This document shows positions 1 through 8,359 of a DNA stretch of 26,262 nt, in pieces. The stretch's first letter is position 1. Each line of letters starts with the position of its first letter. Location of the stretch: NCBI GenBank assembly GCA_039931435.1, contig JBDTRY010000034.1, positions 1-26,262 on the forward strand, read 5' to 3'. A model generated the notes under the pieces. It made no database searches. It was not told where the DNA came from and was given only the letters and a program-made list of their open reading frames with translations. Source of the stretch: JBDTRY01 sp039931435. Its GTDB lineage: Bacteria; Acidobacteriota; Thermoanaerobaculia; Gp7-AA8. Position numbers and translations under genes: made by a program.

Positions 1-50
1 ACGAGCGACAGCAGCGCCGTTTGTGATTTCAAGATAGTTTTGACACCGTC

Positions 51-163
51 TCACGAGCGCGAAGCGAGGAGGGATCTTCGGCTGTTGCACGACACTGCGA
101 GTTCCGCCGGAGATCCCTCGCCTTCGGCTTCGGGATGACACGCAGCCTGACGGGATGACACGC
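51..163. repeat. Dispersed intergenic repeat with inverted and direct repeats
   Basis: Two arms of a 9-bp inverted repeat, GAGGGATCT at 69-77 and AGATCCCTC at 111-119, are separated by 33 bases. Each arm runs outward into 'CGCTTCG/CTTCGGG'-like sequence. A 13-bp direct repeat, CGGGATGACACGC, occurs at 131-143 and again at 151-163. From memory, the layout resembles the 'TGTCATCCTGAGCGAAGCGAAGGATCT'-type intergenic repeat scattered through many acidobacterial and other GC-rich genomes. It lies just upstream of the amidohydrolase gene. The family assignment is from recall only; the repeats themselves are visible. Confidence 0.6.
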
Positions 164-246
164 TCTTCACGAAGATGAGCGTGATGGAAACGGCAACCAT
201 GCTCGTGGACACGATACGATGCACAATCCCCAACGAGGAGATGAGA

Positions 247-1569
247 ATGAAACTGCGTTTCCTGGCTGCACTCCTACCGCTGCTTCCGGCAATCCCGCTG
301 GGCGCCCAGCCGGCGTCCCCGCCACCAACTGAGGTCGTGGCCATACGGGCCGCGCGCATTTTCGATGGCCGCAGCAACAGCACCATTCCCAACGGCGTGG
401 TGATCGTGGAGGGGAATCGTATTCGCTCTGCCGGCTCCGGGCTGACCATCCCATCCGGCGCCCGGGTCATCGATCTCGGCGACAGCACGCTGCTCCCGGG
501 ACTGATCGATGCCCACACACACCTCTCCGGCCAGTCGACCGACAACTGGCTCCAGGGAACGATGGACGATCTTCGACGGGACGTCGCGGAATCGGCTATC
601 CGGGCCACGGTCTACGCTCGCAACACTCTCATGGCCGGATTCACCACGGTCCGGGACGTCGGCTCCAGTGACTACATCGACGTCGGACTGCGAAACAGCA
701 TTCGCGACGGCGTCATCCCCGGACCGCGCATGCTGGTGGCGGTGTACGCCCTCGGCGCACGCGGCGGACACTGCGACGACACAGGCTTTCCTTACGGCCG
801 CTTTGGTCCGGAACCTGGAATCGAGAAAGGGATCGCCAGCGGAGCGGATCAGTTCCGGGATGCGGTTCGTCTCCAGATCAAGTACGGCGCCGATGTGATC
901 AAGACCTGCGCCACCGGCGGCGTGCTCTCCCTGGCCGACGAAGTGGACACGCCTCAACTCACTCAGGAAGAGATGAACGCCATCGTCGACGAAGCGCACC
1001 GCCTGCGGAAAAAAGTTGCCAGCCATGCCCACGGAGCAGAGGGGGCGAAGGTGGCCATCCGGGCCGGCGTGGATTCCATCGAGCATGGCTCGTTTCTCGA
1101 CGAAGAGGCGCTGGAGATGATGAAAGAACACGGGACGTATCTCGTGCCTACGCTGCTTGCCGGCGAATACGTGGCCGGTCGTGCGGCCATCCGCCACTAT
1201 CCTCCCGAGATCGAAACGAAGGCGAAGGCGGCCGTGGCCGCACGCTCCGACACCTTTCGCAAGGCGCTGAAGATCGGAGTGAAAATTGCCTTCGGTACCG
1301 ATTCCGCGGTGAGTCCGCACGGCCTGAACGCCCAGGAATTTGCACTTCTGGTCAGTCTGGGCATGACCCCGGCCAACGCACTGCGAGCGGCGACCTGGTC
1401 CGCGGCGGAACTTCTCGGCTTATCGAAAACGATCGGCACTCTGGAGCAGGGAAAAGCTGCGGACGTAATCGCCGTTCCCGGAGATCCGCTGAGCGACATC
1501 AGAGCGATGGAGCGTGTGAACTTCGTGATGAAAGGCGGCCGGATTTACAGGAACGACACGGCCCAATAA
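247..1569 (+). CDS. Secreted metal-dependent amidohydrolase (imidazolonepropionase/prolidase-like)
   Basis: The product is a 440-residue amidohydrolase-superfamily enzyme that hydrolyses amide or related C-N bonds with a bound metal centre. From the chosen start it has a signal peptide (about residues 1-20, ending LGA-QP), the N-terminal beta-sandwich, then the TIM barrel. Visible metal ligands are the HxH pair His90/His92 in DAHTHLSG, Lys219 in VIKTCATGG (possible carbamylated lysine), His260/His262 in ASHAHG, His280 in EHGS and Asp352 in GTDS. This pattern matches the subgroup that includes secreted Xaa-Pro or Xaa-Arg dipeptidases; the substrate cannot be read from sequence. The frame is open from 175, but GAGGAG at 235-240 sits six bases before the ATG at 247 and that start begins exactly at the signal peptide, so 247 is preferred. 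It is convergent with the Met-rich lipoprotein gene. No clear promoter was seen. Confidence 0.9.
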   Translation: MKLRFLAALLPLLPAIPLGAQPASPPPTEVVAIRAARIFDGRSNSTIPNGVVIVEGNRIRSAGSGLTIPSGARVIDLGDSTLLPGLIDAHTHLSGQSTDNWLQGTMDDLRRDVAESAIRATVYARNTLMAGFTTVRDVGSSDYIDVGLRNSIRDGVIPGPRMLVAVYALGARGGHCDDTGFPYGRFGPEPGIEKGIASGADQFRDAVRLQIKYGADVIKTCATGGVLSLADEVDTPQLTQEEMNAIVDEAHRLRKKVASHAHGAEGAKVAIRAGVDSIEHGSFLDEEALEMMKEHGTYLVPTLLAGEYVAGRAAIRHYPPEIETKAKAAVAARSDTFRKALKIGVKIAFGTDSAVSPHGLNAQEFALLVSLGMTPANALRAATWSAAELLGLSKTIGTLEQGKAADVIAVPGDPLSDIRAMERVNFVMKGGRIYRNDTAQ

Positions 1570-1653
1570 TTGAGTGAGGACGGCGGAACGAACGCAACCC
1601 TGACCAGTCATGGCCATCGTGTTCGTCCGTGTACCCGAGGATTTACGTGGCCG

Positions 1654-1679
1654 GGAGGGGCGCCGGACGACGCCCCTCC
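1654..1679. terminator. Hairpin between convergent genes
   Basis: A perfect 9-bp GC-rich stem, GGAGGGGCG at 1654-1662 and CGCCCCTCC at 1671-1679, has an 8-base loop. It sits between the amidohydrolase stop (1569) and the lipoprotein stop (1692), so it could serve both strands. Neither side has a good T-tract, so intrinsic termination is only likely, not certain. Confidence 0.5.
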
Positions 1680-1691
1680 GATCGTTCGGCC

Positions 1692-2144
1692 TTACATCCC
1701 GCTACATTTGGACATCATCATCTGCTTCATGTCGGCATTCTTCATCATCATCTGTACGTGAGCCTTGTATTCCGCGTCGGTCATGGCCCGCGTCGTTCCG
1801 TCGGCATTCATAACCATCATTCCCTCTCCGGACATGTCGCCGGACATGGGCATGCTCTCCGGCATGGAGGTAGAGCTGGGCATCGATGAGCCGCTGTTCA
1901 TACTCCCCATGGACTTGCACTCGTCCATCATCATTTTCGAGAACCGGGAATCATGCTGCACCATCATCATGTGATCGTTCATTTCTTGCTCGGTCATGGC
2001 TCGCGTGGTGCCGTCGGAATTCATAATCATCATGGATCCATCGCTGGACATGGTGGAGTGATCGCTCATCATCATTTGATGGGAAGCGCAGCCTGCGGCG
2101 AACAGAGCGAAAACAAAAAGCGTCGCCGAAAATATTGATTTCAT
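1692..2144 (-). CDS. Methionine-rich lipoprotein with internal duplication
   Basis: This is a 150-residue protein of no family I recognise. Residues 1-19 form a lipoprotein signal peptide with a lipobox-like AAGC ending at Cys19, so the mature protein should be membrane-anchored. Methionine makes up 35 of 150 residues, often as MMM runs, with several Asp and His residues nearby. Two copies of a ~42-residue unit are visible, at about 38-79 and 109-150. Both contain M-N-(S/A)-D-G-T-T-R-A-M-T, two later MMM runs and a single Cys near the end. A Ser/Met/Pro-rich linker joins them. Met clusters of this kind bind Cu(I) or Ag(I) in periplasmic copper proteins, so metal binding or sacrificial oxidation is a plausible guess only. 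The start has GGAG eight bases upstream (in gactggagaaaaaatc). The gene stands alone. Confidence 0.8.
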   Translation of the reverse strand: MKSIFSATLFVFALFAAGCASHQMMMSDHSTMSSDGSMMIMNSDGTTRAMTEQEMNDHMMMVQHDSRFSKMMMDECKSMGSMNSGSSMPSSTSMPESMPMSGDMSGEGMMVMNADGTTRAMTDAEYKAHVQMMMKNADMKQMMMSKCSGM

Positions 2145-2503
2145 GATTTTTTCTCCAGTCGTCTGTCAGGTGGGACGGGGGGGCGAACCCCTTTACGGCG
2201 GGCTGGAGCCGCCGCATCGATACATGGATTGTTCGTCCCGAAAGACGAGCTGCCTTTCATTCATCGGTATGACCCATGAGATGCAACTGAAACGCCGGCT
2301 TCAATGGGGGCCGCTTTCTCCCGGGCGGCGCGAGATGCCCTCGTTACGCCCTGGAAGTCCCGCCTCCGGATCCTTCGAGCTGGCGATCAGCGCGCCCGTG
2401 ACTCCGGAGAGCTGGATCGTCGTCCCCCAACGAGGATGCGATGCCGCCAGTGCATGAAAGGTTTCTCCCGTTCAGCCGACAGCGGCAAAGCTCTGACATT
2501 CAT
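2145..2503. other. Intergenic region upstream of the Met-rich lipoprotein
   Basis: No convincing gene was found here: the open frames lack ribosome binding sites and recognisable protein patterns. Next to the lipoprotein start there are a G-run/C-run pair (GGGG...CCCC around 2174-2190) and a small hairpin, GGCGG...CCGCC, at about 2198-2214, which would lie in that gene's 5' leader. No good -35/-10 pair was identified. Confidence 0.5.
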
Positions 2504-2530
2504 GGCCAGGGGTCTCCAGACCCCCGGGCC
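2504..2530 (-). terminator. Hairpin after the cohesin/dockerin operon
   Basis: A nested stem, GGCC-a-GGGGT (2504-2513) with ACCCC-cg-GGCC (2520-2530) and a 6-base loop, begins about 35 bases after the stop codon of the last gene of the 15-kb operon. No T-tract follows on the minus strand, so it may be a Rho-assisted or mRNA-stabilising end rather than a classical intrinsic terminator. Confidence 0.45.
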
Positions 2531-2564
2531 ATTCCGGCCGGGAATACGGTTGGCGGCGATCTGG

Positions 2565-5540
2565 TCAGTTGCTGGGTGGCTGAGGAATCTGCATGCTCGG
2601 ATCCTGCGTGGTGTTGTCGGTCGTCGCTCCGTAGATGAATCCGCTGCCCGATCTCAGGGTGAGCAGGATCGATGCGTTCTCAGGGATCACGAACCCAAGC
2701 AGGTCACCCGCACTCTGCTGAAGAAAATAGTTCGATGGAAAGTTCCTGGTCACAGTTCCCACTTGCTGCCCGCTCTCATTAAGAACCACCGCATCGAATT
2801 CGATTCCATCGACCAGACTTCGTACCCCCAGATTGAACCGTGCCTTTGAAAGGTCCGGAGGTCCGATGAGCACCACCGTCTGCCCGGACTGAATGGCCTC
2901 TTCCACTCGGAAGGTTGACTCGTTCATTCCGGTCGTACCGGACTCTCCGGCATCATTGAATATTCGGGTGACCACAAGTGGCGGCGCGCCAGTTTCGATC
3001 ACCAGATCGGCCGATCCAAGTCCGCTCTGGCCCATCGCGGCAACCACATCGGCAATATAGAGCGTCTGACCAGGTTCCAGAGAATAGGGAACAAACGGGT
3101 CATCGCTGGATCCGCTCACGCCCTGGACGTGGAACTGAATTCGCCCGCTGGAGGGCTCTGCCGAAGCGTTGTGGAGCTGAACAGCAGTCCTGAAGAACGA
3201 ACCGAAGGAACCGGGGGTGGAAGCAATGACCGGAATGATCCGGATCTCGCGAGTCGCTGACGGTGACGGCTCCACGCGCACGACCACAACATTGGAAACA
3301 GCACTGGACACGTCACAGCCGGGGCGACTGATCCGAGCCAGAATCCGGTAATAGAAACTTGTAGTGGTGGCCACGCTCCTGAGGACTGTCAGAGAATTCA
3401 CCGTTGCGCCCAGGGTCGTGGAGGTGGCCGCGCCGAAAGACTGGTCAGCCGATTCCTGCAAGACGTACCCGGTCGAACCAGGAACGCTATTCCACGAGAT
3501 CTGATAAGCCGTCCCCGACACAGAACTCACCGGACCGCTCAGAATCGGAGCGGATGGTGCAACGCAGTCCGTGGCCGGAGCGGTACGGAAGCTCCACGTC
3601 GGCCCGGCAGTCGTTCCCGAAGCATTCACGGCATCGACATGCCAGAAGAATTCGGATCCTGGATCCACCGCTACATTCAGTTGTGCTGTGGTGACACTGG
3701 AGTAAAAAGCGGGATTCGTTCCGGGACCAAAATAGACATCATACGAAGTAGCCCCAGAAGCAGCAGACCAGGACAGCACCACAGGAATTCCGACATTCAG
3801 AGCTCCATCGGCGGGCGAGGGATTCGATACAGCACCCGGCGCCGTACCGGCACTCCCGGCGCTGACCAGGGTGGAGACGCTGGATGAAAAATTGCTGGCC
3901 AGCGCGCAGCCCTGGTTCAAGGCTCGTACCCGATAGTAATACCTCGTGTCTTCGGTTACGACGTGACTGAATTTATTTGAGTTGGAAGTTACCGTCACGG
4001 TTGACGGATTGGAGAAACTCGACGAATCCGACTCCTGAACTTCGTAGGCTGTGGCTCCGGCAACAGAATTCCACAGAACGTTGTAAAGGACGCCGGAGTT
4101 TGCGCTGGAAGGAGCGGCGGGCCCCGGAACTTCGGGGGCGACACACGACCGCGTGATCGTCCAGGCAAAGCTTCCCGAAGCGACACCGCCCTTTCCGTCC
4201 ATCACGTTCACAGTCACGGTATAGGGGCTTCCGGACGAAGCATTCGAGGTTACCGTGCCGGCAATGAGGCCCGAGGCATTCATACTCAACCCGGGTGGAA
4301 GACCGCTTGCTGTCCAGGTCAGTGGGTCGCCATCGGCATCGGTGGCACTTACCTGCAGCGATACTGAGGAGCCTTCAACAGTCGTCTGATTTCCCGGAAC
4401 GGTCAGAACGGGAGCGCGGTTCGCGCGGGTCACGGTCCAGGAGAATGATTTTGAATCGCTGCCACCCTTGCCATCGCTGACGGTGACCTGAACGCTGTAG
4501 GGGCTGGAGTTCGAGGCGTTGGCGGCGACCGTCCCTCCGATCAGACCGCTGGAGGAAATCGTCAGGCCCGGAGGCAATCCGCTCGCAGACGAGGTCAGTG
4601 TATCCCCGTCGGGATCGGAAGCGCTGAGCTGCAGGCTGACTGTTGAACCTTCCGTTGAGGATTGAGCGGCCGGTGCCGTCAGCGTCGGAGGGCGATTGGT
4701 ATTTGTAATCGTCCATGAAAAAGACTTCGTATCTGTCCCACCTCTACCGTCGCTTGCCGAAACCTGCACGGTATAAGGGCTCGAAGCAGCAGCGCTGTAT
4801 CCGATCGTCCCCGAGATCAGACCGTTCCCGGCGATACTCAGCCCCTGAGGGAGACTGGTCGCACTGAACGTGATGGGATCGCCGTCGGGATCGTTCGCCG
4901 AGACCTGCAACGAGACCGCCTGACCCTCGGCGCTGTTCTGCGCTGCTGGAGTGGTGATCGTCGGTGGCTGGTTCGCCCCGTTCACCGTGACGGAGCTGGA
5001 ACTCGACGTTGAGGGTATGTTTGCAGGTCCGGAGCTCGGGGGCTGATAGGCGGAGCTCAGGCTGTCGGCTGACGGCTGCAACGACGCTGAGCCGGCCGCT
5101 ATGGCTTTGAAGGTGACGACGGCAACGTACACAAGTCCCGTGGGCGAGCTGGAAGAGTTCTGTACGGCTGAAACTGTGATCTGTCCGGTTCCGGCCTGCG
5201 AGGTGTTTGTCGTCGGAAGTCCACCGTATTCCGGAGTGATGCCTCCGGTGGCGGATACGTACTGAAGCCGACTACTGTCGAACTGGACCGTGATCACGTA
5301 GGCCCCCAGGACAGCGCTGGTGCTCGAGGTGTCGGGAGCTTTTCCGGTCACTCCCGTAAGGTTGACCCTCAGATCAGCCAGGATGTTGCTTCCCACCGTC
5401 ACAGTTGCCGCGCGCGGAGTGAGCGCTATCTGCGCAGTTCCGCTGATGGGTGTTCCCTGCGCATGGACAGAGGTGGCGAAGACCGACATCAGGACCACCG
5501 CGGTCAGGCATTGAAGGCGAAGCTGGAGACTAGAGATCAT
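2565..5540 (-). CDS. Secreted cohesin-like / Ig / fibronectin type III protein
   Basis: This 991-residue exported protein is the last gene of the operon. Domains in order are: signal peptide (1-27, VHA-QG); a cohesin-like beta-sandwich (about 30-185), with G-S-N-I at the start, LGAYVITVQFDSSRLQYVSA, a central GQITVSAVQN and a late VAVVTFKA strand; three ~92-residue 'putative Ig'/cadherin-like repeats from about 190, 282 and 372 (DPDGD, LPPGL, SDGKGG motifs); three Fn3-like domains from about 464, 565 and 659; and a C-terminal ~220-residue beta-rich module (about 765-985, starting IRIIPVIAST) of unknown function, similar to modules I recall from acidobacterial secreted proteins. There is no catalytic motif and no dockerin. 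AAGGA lies six bases before the ATG. The gap to the upstream gene is 31 bases, so the two are cotranscribed. The likely role is a structural or scaffold subunit. The cohesin call rests on pattern recognition. Confidence 0.8.
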   Translation of the reverse strand: MISSLQLRLQCLTAVVLMSVFATSVHAQGTPISGTAQIALTPRAATVTVGSNILADLRVNLTGVTGKAPDTSSTSAVLGAYVITVQFDSSRLQYVSATGGITPEYGGLPTTNTSQAGTGQITVSAVQNSSSSPTGLVYVAVVTFKAIAAGSASLQPSADSLSSAYQPPSSGPANIPSTSSSSSVTVNGANQPPTITTPAAQNSAEGQAVSLQVSANDPDGDPITFSATSLPQGLSIAGNGLISGTIGYSAAASSPYTVQVSASDGRGGTDTKSFSWTITNTNRPPTLTAPAAQSSTEGSTVSLQLSASDPDGDTLTSSASGLPPGLTISSSGLIGGTVAANASNSSPYSVQVTVSDGKGGSDSKSFSWTVTRANRAPVLTVPGNQTTVEGSSVSLQVSATDADGDPLTWTASGLPPGLSMNASGLIAGTVTSNASSGSPYTVTVNVMDGKGGVASGSFAWTITRSCVAPEVPGPAAPSSANSGVLYNVLWNSVAGATAYEVQESDSSSFSNPSTVTVTSNSNKFSHVVTEDTRYYYRVRALNQGCALASNFSSSVSTLVSAGSAGTAPGAVSNPSPADGALNVGIPVVLSWSAASGATSYDVYFGPGTNPAFYSSVTTAQLNVAVDPGSEFFWHVDAVNASGTTAGPTWSFRTAPATDCVAPSAPILSGPVSSVSGTAYQISWNSVPGSTGYVLQESADQSFGAATSTTLGATVNSLTVLRSVATTTSFYYRILARISRPGCDVSSAVSNVVVVRVEPSPSATREIRIIPVIASTPGSFGSFFRTAVQLHNASAEPSSGRIQFHVQGVSGSSDDPFVPYSLEPGQTLYIADVVAAMGQSGLGSADLVIETGAPPLVVTRIFNDAGESGTTGMNESTFRVEEAIQSGQTVVLIGPPDLSKARFNLGVRSLVDGIEFDAVVLNESGQQVGTVTRNFPSNYFLQQSAGDLLGFVIPENASILLTLRSGSGFIYGATTDNTTQDPSMQIPQPPSN

Positions 5541-5571
5541 TGGGAATCCTTGTTTTTGCAGCCATGGACAT

Positions 5572-7794
5572 TCATGGGTTGAGTGGCAGGCACAGAATAT
5601 TGCCCACTACGTAATTGGAGAGGATGACAAGATCGAGTGAATCGATCACAGGTTGCCCTCCGGTTGTGTCCCCATTCAGGTTTGCCATCGACAACGGTGC
5701 TGTGAATGGCGGTGCGCCCTGATCGAGGTTATGGACGACATAGTTCGACAACACGACCAGATCACTGGCCGTTACACCCTGCGTCGGGTCCGTTGCTGAA
5801 GGATTGAGATCGAGGTCGCCGAAGACCTGCACAGTAACTCCTGCCGCCGAACTGACTCCCACGTTGCCGGCACCGTCCTGGAATCGGAAGGTGACGTCAT
5901 TTCTTCCTCTCCCGAAGAAGGAGGAAGAATTAATGTCATTGCCATTGAGTCGAGGAGCCAGCCTGGTGGCCGTGCTGCAGCCGTCCGTAGCAGAACCGCC
6001 TGCCAGAAAACCGGCCAGGGCCGCTGAAGTCGAGGAAGTGACGCCGGCGACTGTCTTCGGACCTGCTACTACCACGCAGGTCGACTGTGGCACGATCACG
6101 TCCAGCGGCGGCGTCACGGCGGGCGGTGTCGAATCGGCGCTTACGGTGAAATTGATGAAGTTAGAAAGTCCCGCCGACGGCTTCGAGACTCTCACGGGGA
6201 TGACCGACGCGGACGAAATCTCACTCTGTAGAATGTTGGTGCGCAGTTGGGAAGAGCGGTCGAACGTGGTCGCGCTGCGGCTGACTCCATTCCAGACCAC
6301 CAGAGTACCTGGCGTAAAGTTCGTTCCCGAGACAGTGAGCTCGAAATCCCCCTTCGCCTGACACGTTGACGTTGGACTGAGTGCGGAGACGGTGGCCACC
6401 ACTGCCGTGACGTTTATGCTGACCGTGGCAGGGCTGGAATTGACCTGGCCGTCGTTGACGCGGAACGTAAAGCTGTCCGAACCGTTAAATCCAGCAGCGG
6501 GAGTAAAGGTCAGGTTGGGGAGGGATCCGCTCAAGACTCCGTGAAGGGGATCGCTCAGTTTCTCGAAACTCAGAAAATCACCATCGACGTCGGTTCCGGC
6601 CAGTGTCACGGCGACGGCCGTGCCTTCATTGGTCGTCACCGTTTGCGGGGTTGCGGAAGGAGCGTCGTTGACCGGCGTAATCGTTATCGAGACGGTGGCC
6701 ACATTGGAAAACAGCGCGCCATCACTGGCCGTGAACGTGAAACTGTCCGAACCATTGAAATTCGCATTCGGAGTGTAGGTCATATTGGGAGGGGTGCCGG
6801 TCAACGTGCCGTTCACGGGTGAACTGACAATCTGGTAGGACAGCGATGGGCTATCCACGTCCGTTGCGGTCAGCGTGATCGCCTTCGATGAGTCTTCGCT
6901 GGTCGTTACGCTCTGGCCACCGGCAACCGGCGGGTCGTTGACGGGATTGAGAGTGATCGAAACCGTGGCGGCAGAGGAGGATAAAAGGCCGTCGTTCGCC
7001 TGAAAGGTGAAACTGTCGGGACCAGCGTAGTCGGGGGCTGGCACATAGGAGAGATTGGGCAGAGTTCCTGTAAGCGTGCCGTGCCCGGGTCCCGTGGCGA
7101 CCGAGAAGGTCAACGAATCGCCCTCAGGGTCGGTACCGGTGAGCGTAATGGCAATCGCGTTGTCTTCGTTTCCGGAAACGGACTGACTGTTGGCCGACGG
7201 CGCGGTGTTTGCCGTTACCTGGATGGCAACCGCGGTCGCTGGAATCCTTGCAGGACCGGCGATCATCGCTCCGAACTTGATGGCGCTGGCCAGACTGTCG
7301 GGATTCGGGGTGAAGGTTGCGCTCCCTGAGCCGATCGCCTTGAACGTAAGAACGGCCAGTGAAACAAGACCCGTCGGCGCGTTCGCATTCGACTGCGTGG
7401 AGGACAGCGTGACAGACCCCGACGTGTTTGCAACAGAGGGAGTCGTGTAGGTGAGCGTCGCCGTTGGATATTCGGGAGTCGTTCCTCCCACCGCGGATAT
7501 GAACTGAAATCTTGAGTTGTCGAACGAAACGGAGATCGTGTAGCCGCCCAGGACCACTGCTGTCAGGTTTCCATCGGACCCGGTTCCCGTCATCCCGGTG
7601 AGATTCGCCTTCAAGTCCGCGGTGAAATCAGAACCCTGATTCACACGTGTCGTGGACGGGGTGAGGGTCACTGGCGCATTCCCTGAAATGGGAATCCCCT
7701 GGGCGTAAATCGAATGGCCACTGGCAAACGTGAGCCCCACAAAGATCAAAGCGAGTGCAGCGCGATGAAGGCAACGGCAGACGGTCGTGATCAT
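5572..7794 (-). CDS. Secreted protein with cohesin-like, tandem-95 and dockerin-like modules
   Basis: This is a 740-residue exported protein. A signal peptide (1-31, IYA-QG) precedes a cohesin-like domain (about 33-190), clearly paralogous to that of the next gene (shared AQG-PISG-A, GS, ADL, NLTG-TG). Three ~90-residue tandem-95 repeats follow from about 195, 286 and 375 (GNEDN/TSEDS/TNEGT, GTLTG, DSFTF, PVND). Then come an IPT/TIG-like domain (about 465-555), a hyalin-like domain (about 557-655) and a C-terminal duplicated EF-hand, dockerin-like region (about 658-736) with two SDLVVLSNYVV/LDLVILSNYVV helices and a CLPL tail. Both calcium loops carry insertions. Having both cohesin and dockerin modules suits an adaptor scaffoldin that docks and is docked to. 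Its ATG overlaps the upstream stop as ATGA, with GGAG seven bases before it, so translational coupling is likely. Confidence 0.82.
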   Translation of the reverse strand: MITTVCRCLHRAALALIFVGLTFASGHSIYAQGIPISGNAPVTLTPSTTRVNQGSDFTADLKANLTGMTGTGSDGNLTAVVLGGYTISVSFDNSRFQFISAVGGTTPEYPTATLTYTTPSVANTSGSVTLSSTQSNANAPTGLVSLAVLTFKAIGSGSATFTPNPDSLASAIKFGAMIAGPARIPATAVAIQVTANTAPSANSQSVSGNEDNAIAITLTGTDPEGDSLTFSVATGPGHGTLTGTLPNLSYVPAPDYAGPDSFTFQANDGLLSSSAATVSITLNPVNDPPVAGGQSVTTSEDSSKAITLTATDVDSPSLSYQIVSSPVNGTLTGTPPNMTYTPNANFNGSDSFTFTASDGALFSNVATVSITITPVNDAPSATPQTVTTNEGTAVAVTLAGTDVDGDFLSFEKLSDPLHGVLSGSLPNLTFTPAAGFNGSDSFTFRVNDGQVNSSPATVSINVTAVVATVSALSPTSTCQAKGDFELTVSGTNFTPGTLVVWNGVSRSATTFDRSSQLRTNILQSEISSASVIPVRVSKPSAGLSNFINFTVSADSTPPAVTPPLDVIVPQSTCVVVAGPKTVAGVTSSTSAALAGFLAGGSATDGCSTATRLAPRLNGNDINSSSFFGRGRNDVTFRFQDGAGNVGVSSAAGVTVQVFGDLDLNPSATDPTQGVTASDLVVLSNYVVHNLDQGAPPFTAPLSMANLNGDTTGGQPVIDSLDLVILSNYVVGNILCLPLNP

Positions 7795-8345
7795 TTCCGC
7801 GCTCCGTCCACATCTATCTGAAGATCGCGGATGAAGTTTCCATCGGCGTCCCGCTCCAGCCCTGCTGCCAGGCTCTCGATGGTCACCTTCACGCTCGCTG
7901 CTCCTCCGGGCTTCAGCTCCCGGAAGATCACTCGGGCTACATTGATGATGCCGCTGGGGGCGGTGGCGTCGTTCTGCACGTAACAGAGACGCACCACTCC
8001 GTCCGCGTTCGCTTTCGGAGAGTTGGTCGCGAACGGGGCCGTTGCAAAATAAGAGGAAGTTCCTCCCTCTGCTTGCACATATTCCACGGCTTGGGCATCG
8101 AACTCGATCCTGGCCACATAGGCTCCCAGCACAGGATTGTGACCATTGACGAAGACTCTGGTGAGGTCGATCGTGATCGGCAGGGAAAATCCGTCCTCCC
8201 GGCCCCGCTGGCTTCGGATGTGTTTTACAGCAGATGTAACCTGCGCCTCGCCGGTGATCTGGCGGACTGCCGAAAGCGAGTCGCTGCCAGCCTGCAGGAC
8301 TGTAGCTGACAGCATCAGAGACATAACTGCGATCAGAGACTTCAT
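7791..8345 (-). CDS. Small secreted cohesin-only protein
   Basis: This 184-residue protein consists of a signal peptide (1-19, LQA-GS) and one cohesin-like module. The module shares with the two downstream proteins the ITGEAQVT opening, VLGAYVARIEFDAQAVEYVQAEGG, the TNSPKAN segment, the V-Q-N-D strand followed by P-S-G-I, VARVIFREL, and the SLAAGLE and final V-DGA strands. It has no repeats, anchor or dockerin. The frame is open to 8378, but GGAGG lies six bases before the ATG at 8345 and that start opens directly into the signal peptide. It starts 14 bases after the stop of the giant gene, with its ribosome site just past that stop, and overlaps the next gene by ATGA. A free monovalent cohesin could cap or bridge a dockerin subunit. 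Function is inferred from the module only. Confidence 0.8.
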   Translation of the reverse strand: MKSLIAVMSLMLSATVLQAGSDSLSAVRQITGEAQVTSAVKHIRSQRGREDGFSLPITIDLTRVFVNGHNPVLGAYVARIEFDAQAVEYVQAEGGTSSYFATAPFATNSPKANADGVVRLCYVQNDATAPSGIINVARVIFRELKPGGAASVKVTIESLAAGLERDADGNFIRDLQIDVDGARK

Positions 8346-8359
8346 GATTTTCCTCCGGG

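Noticed and set aside
274..1320. Long minus-strand open frame (348 codons) opposite the amidohydrolase
   Set aside because: It is antisense to a gene with complete catalytic motifs, has no ribosome site, and its translation is His/Gly/Arg-rich with no recognisable protein pattern.
2304..2849. 181-codon plus-strand open frame across the operon end
   Set aside because: It runs from intergenic sequence into the antisense of the last operon gene, lacks a ribosome site and shows no protein pattern.
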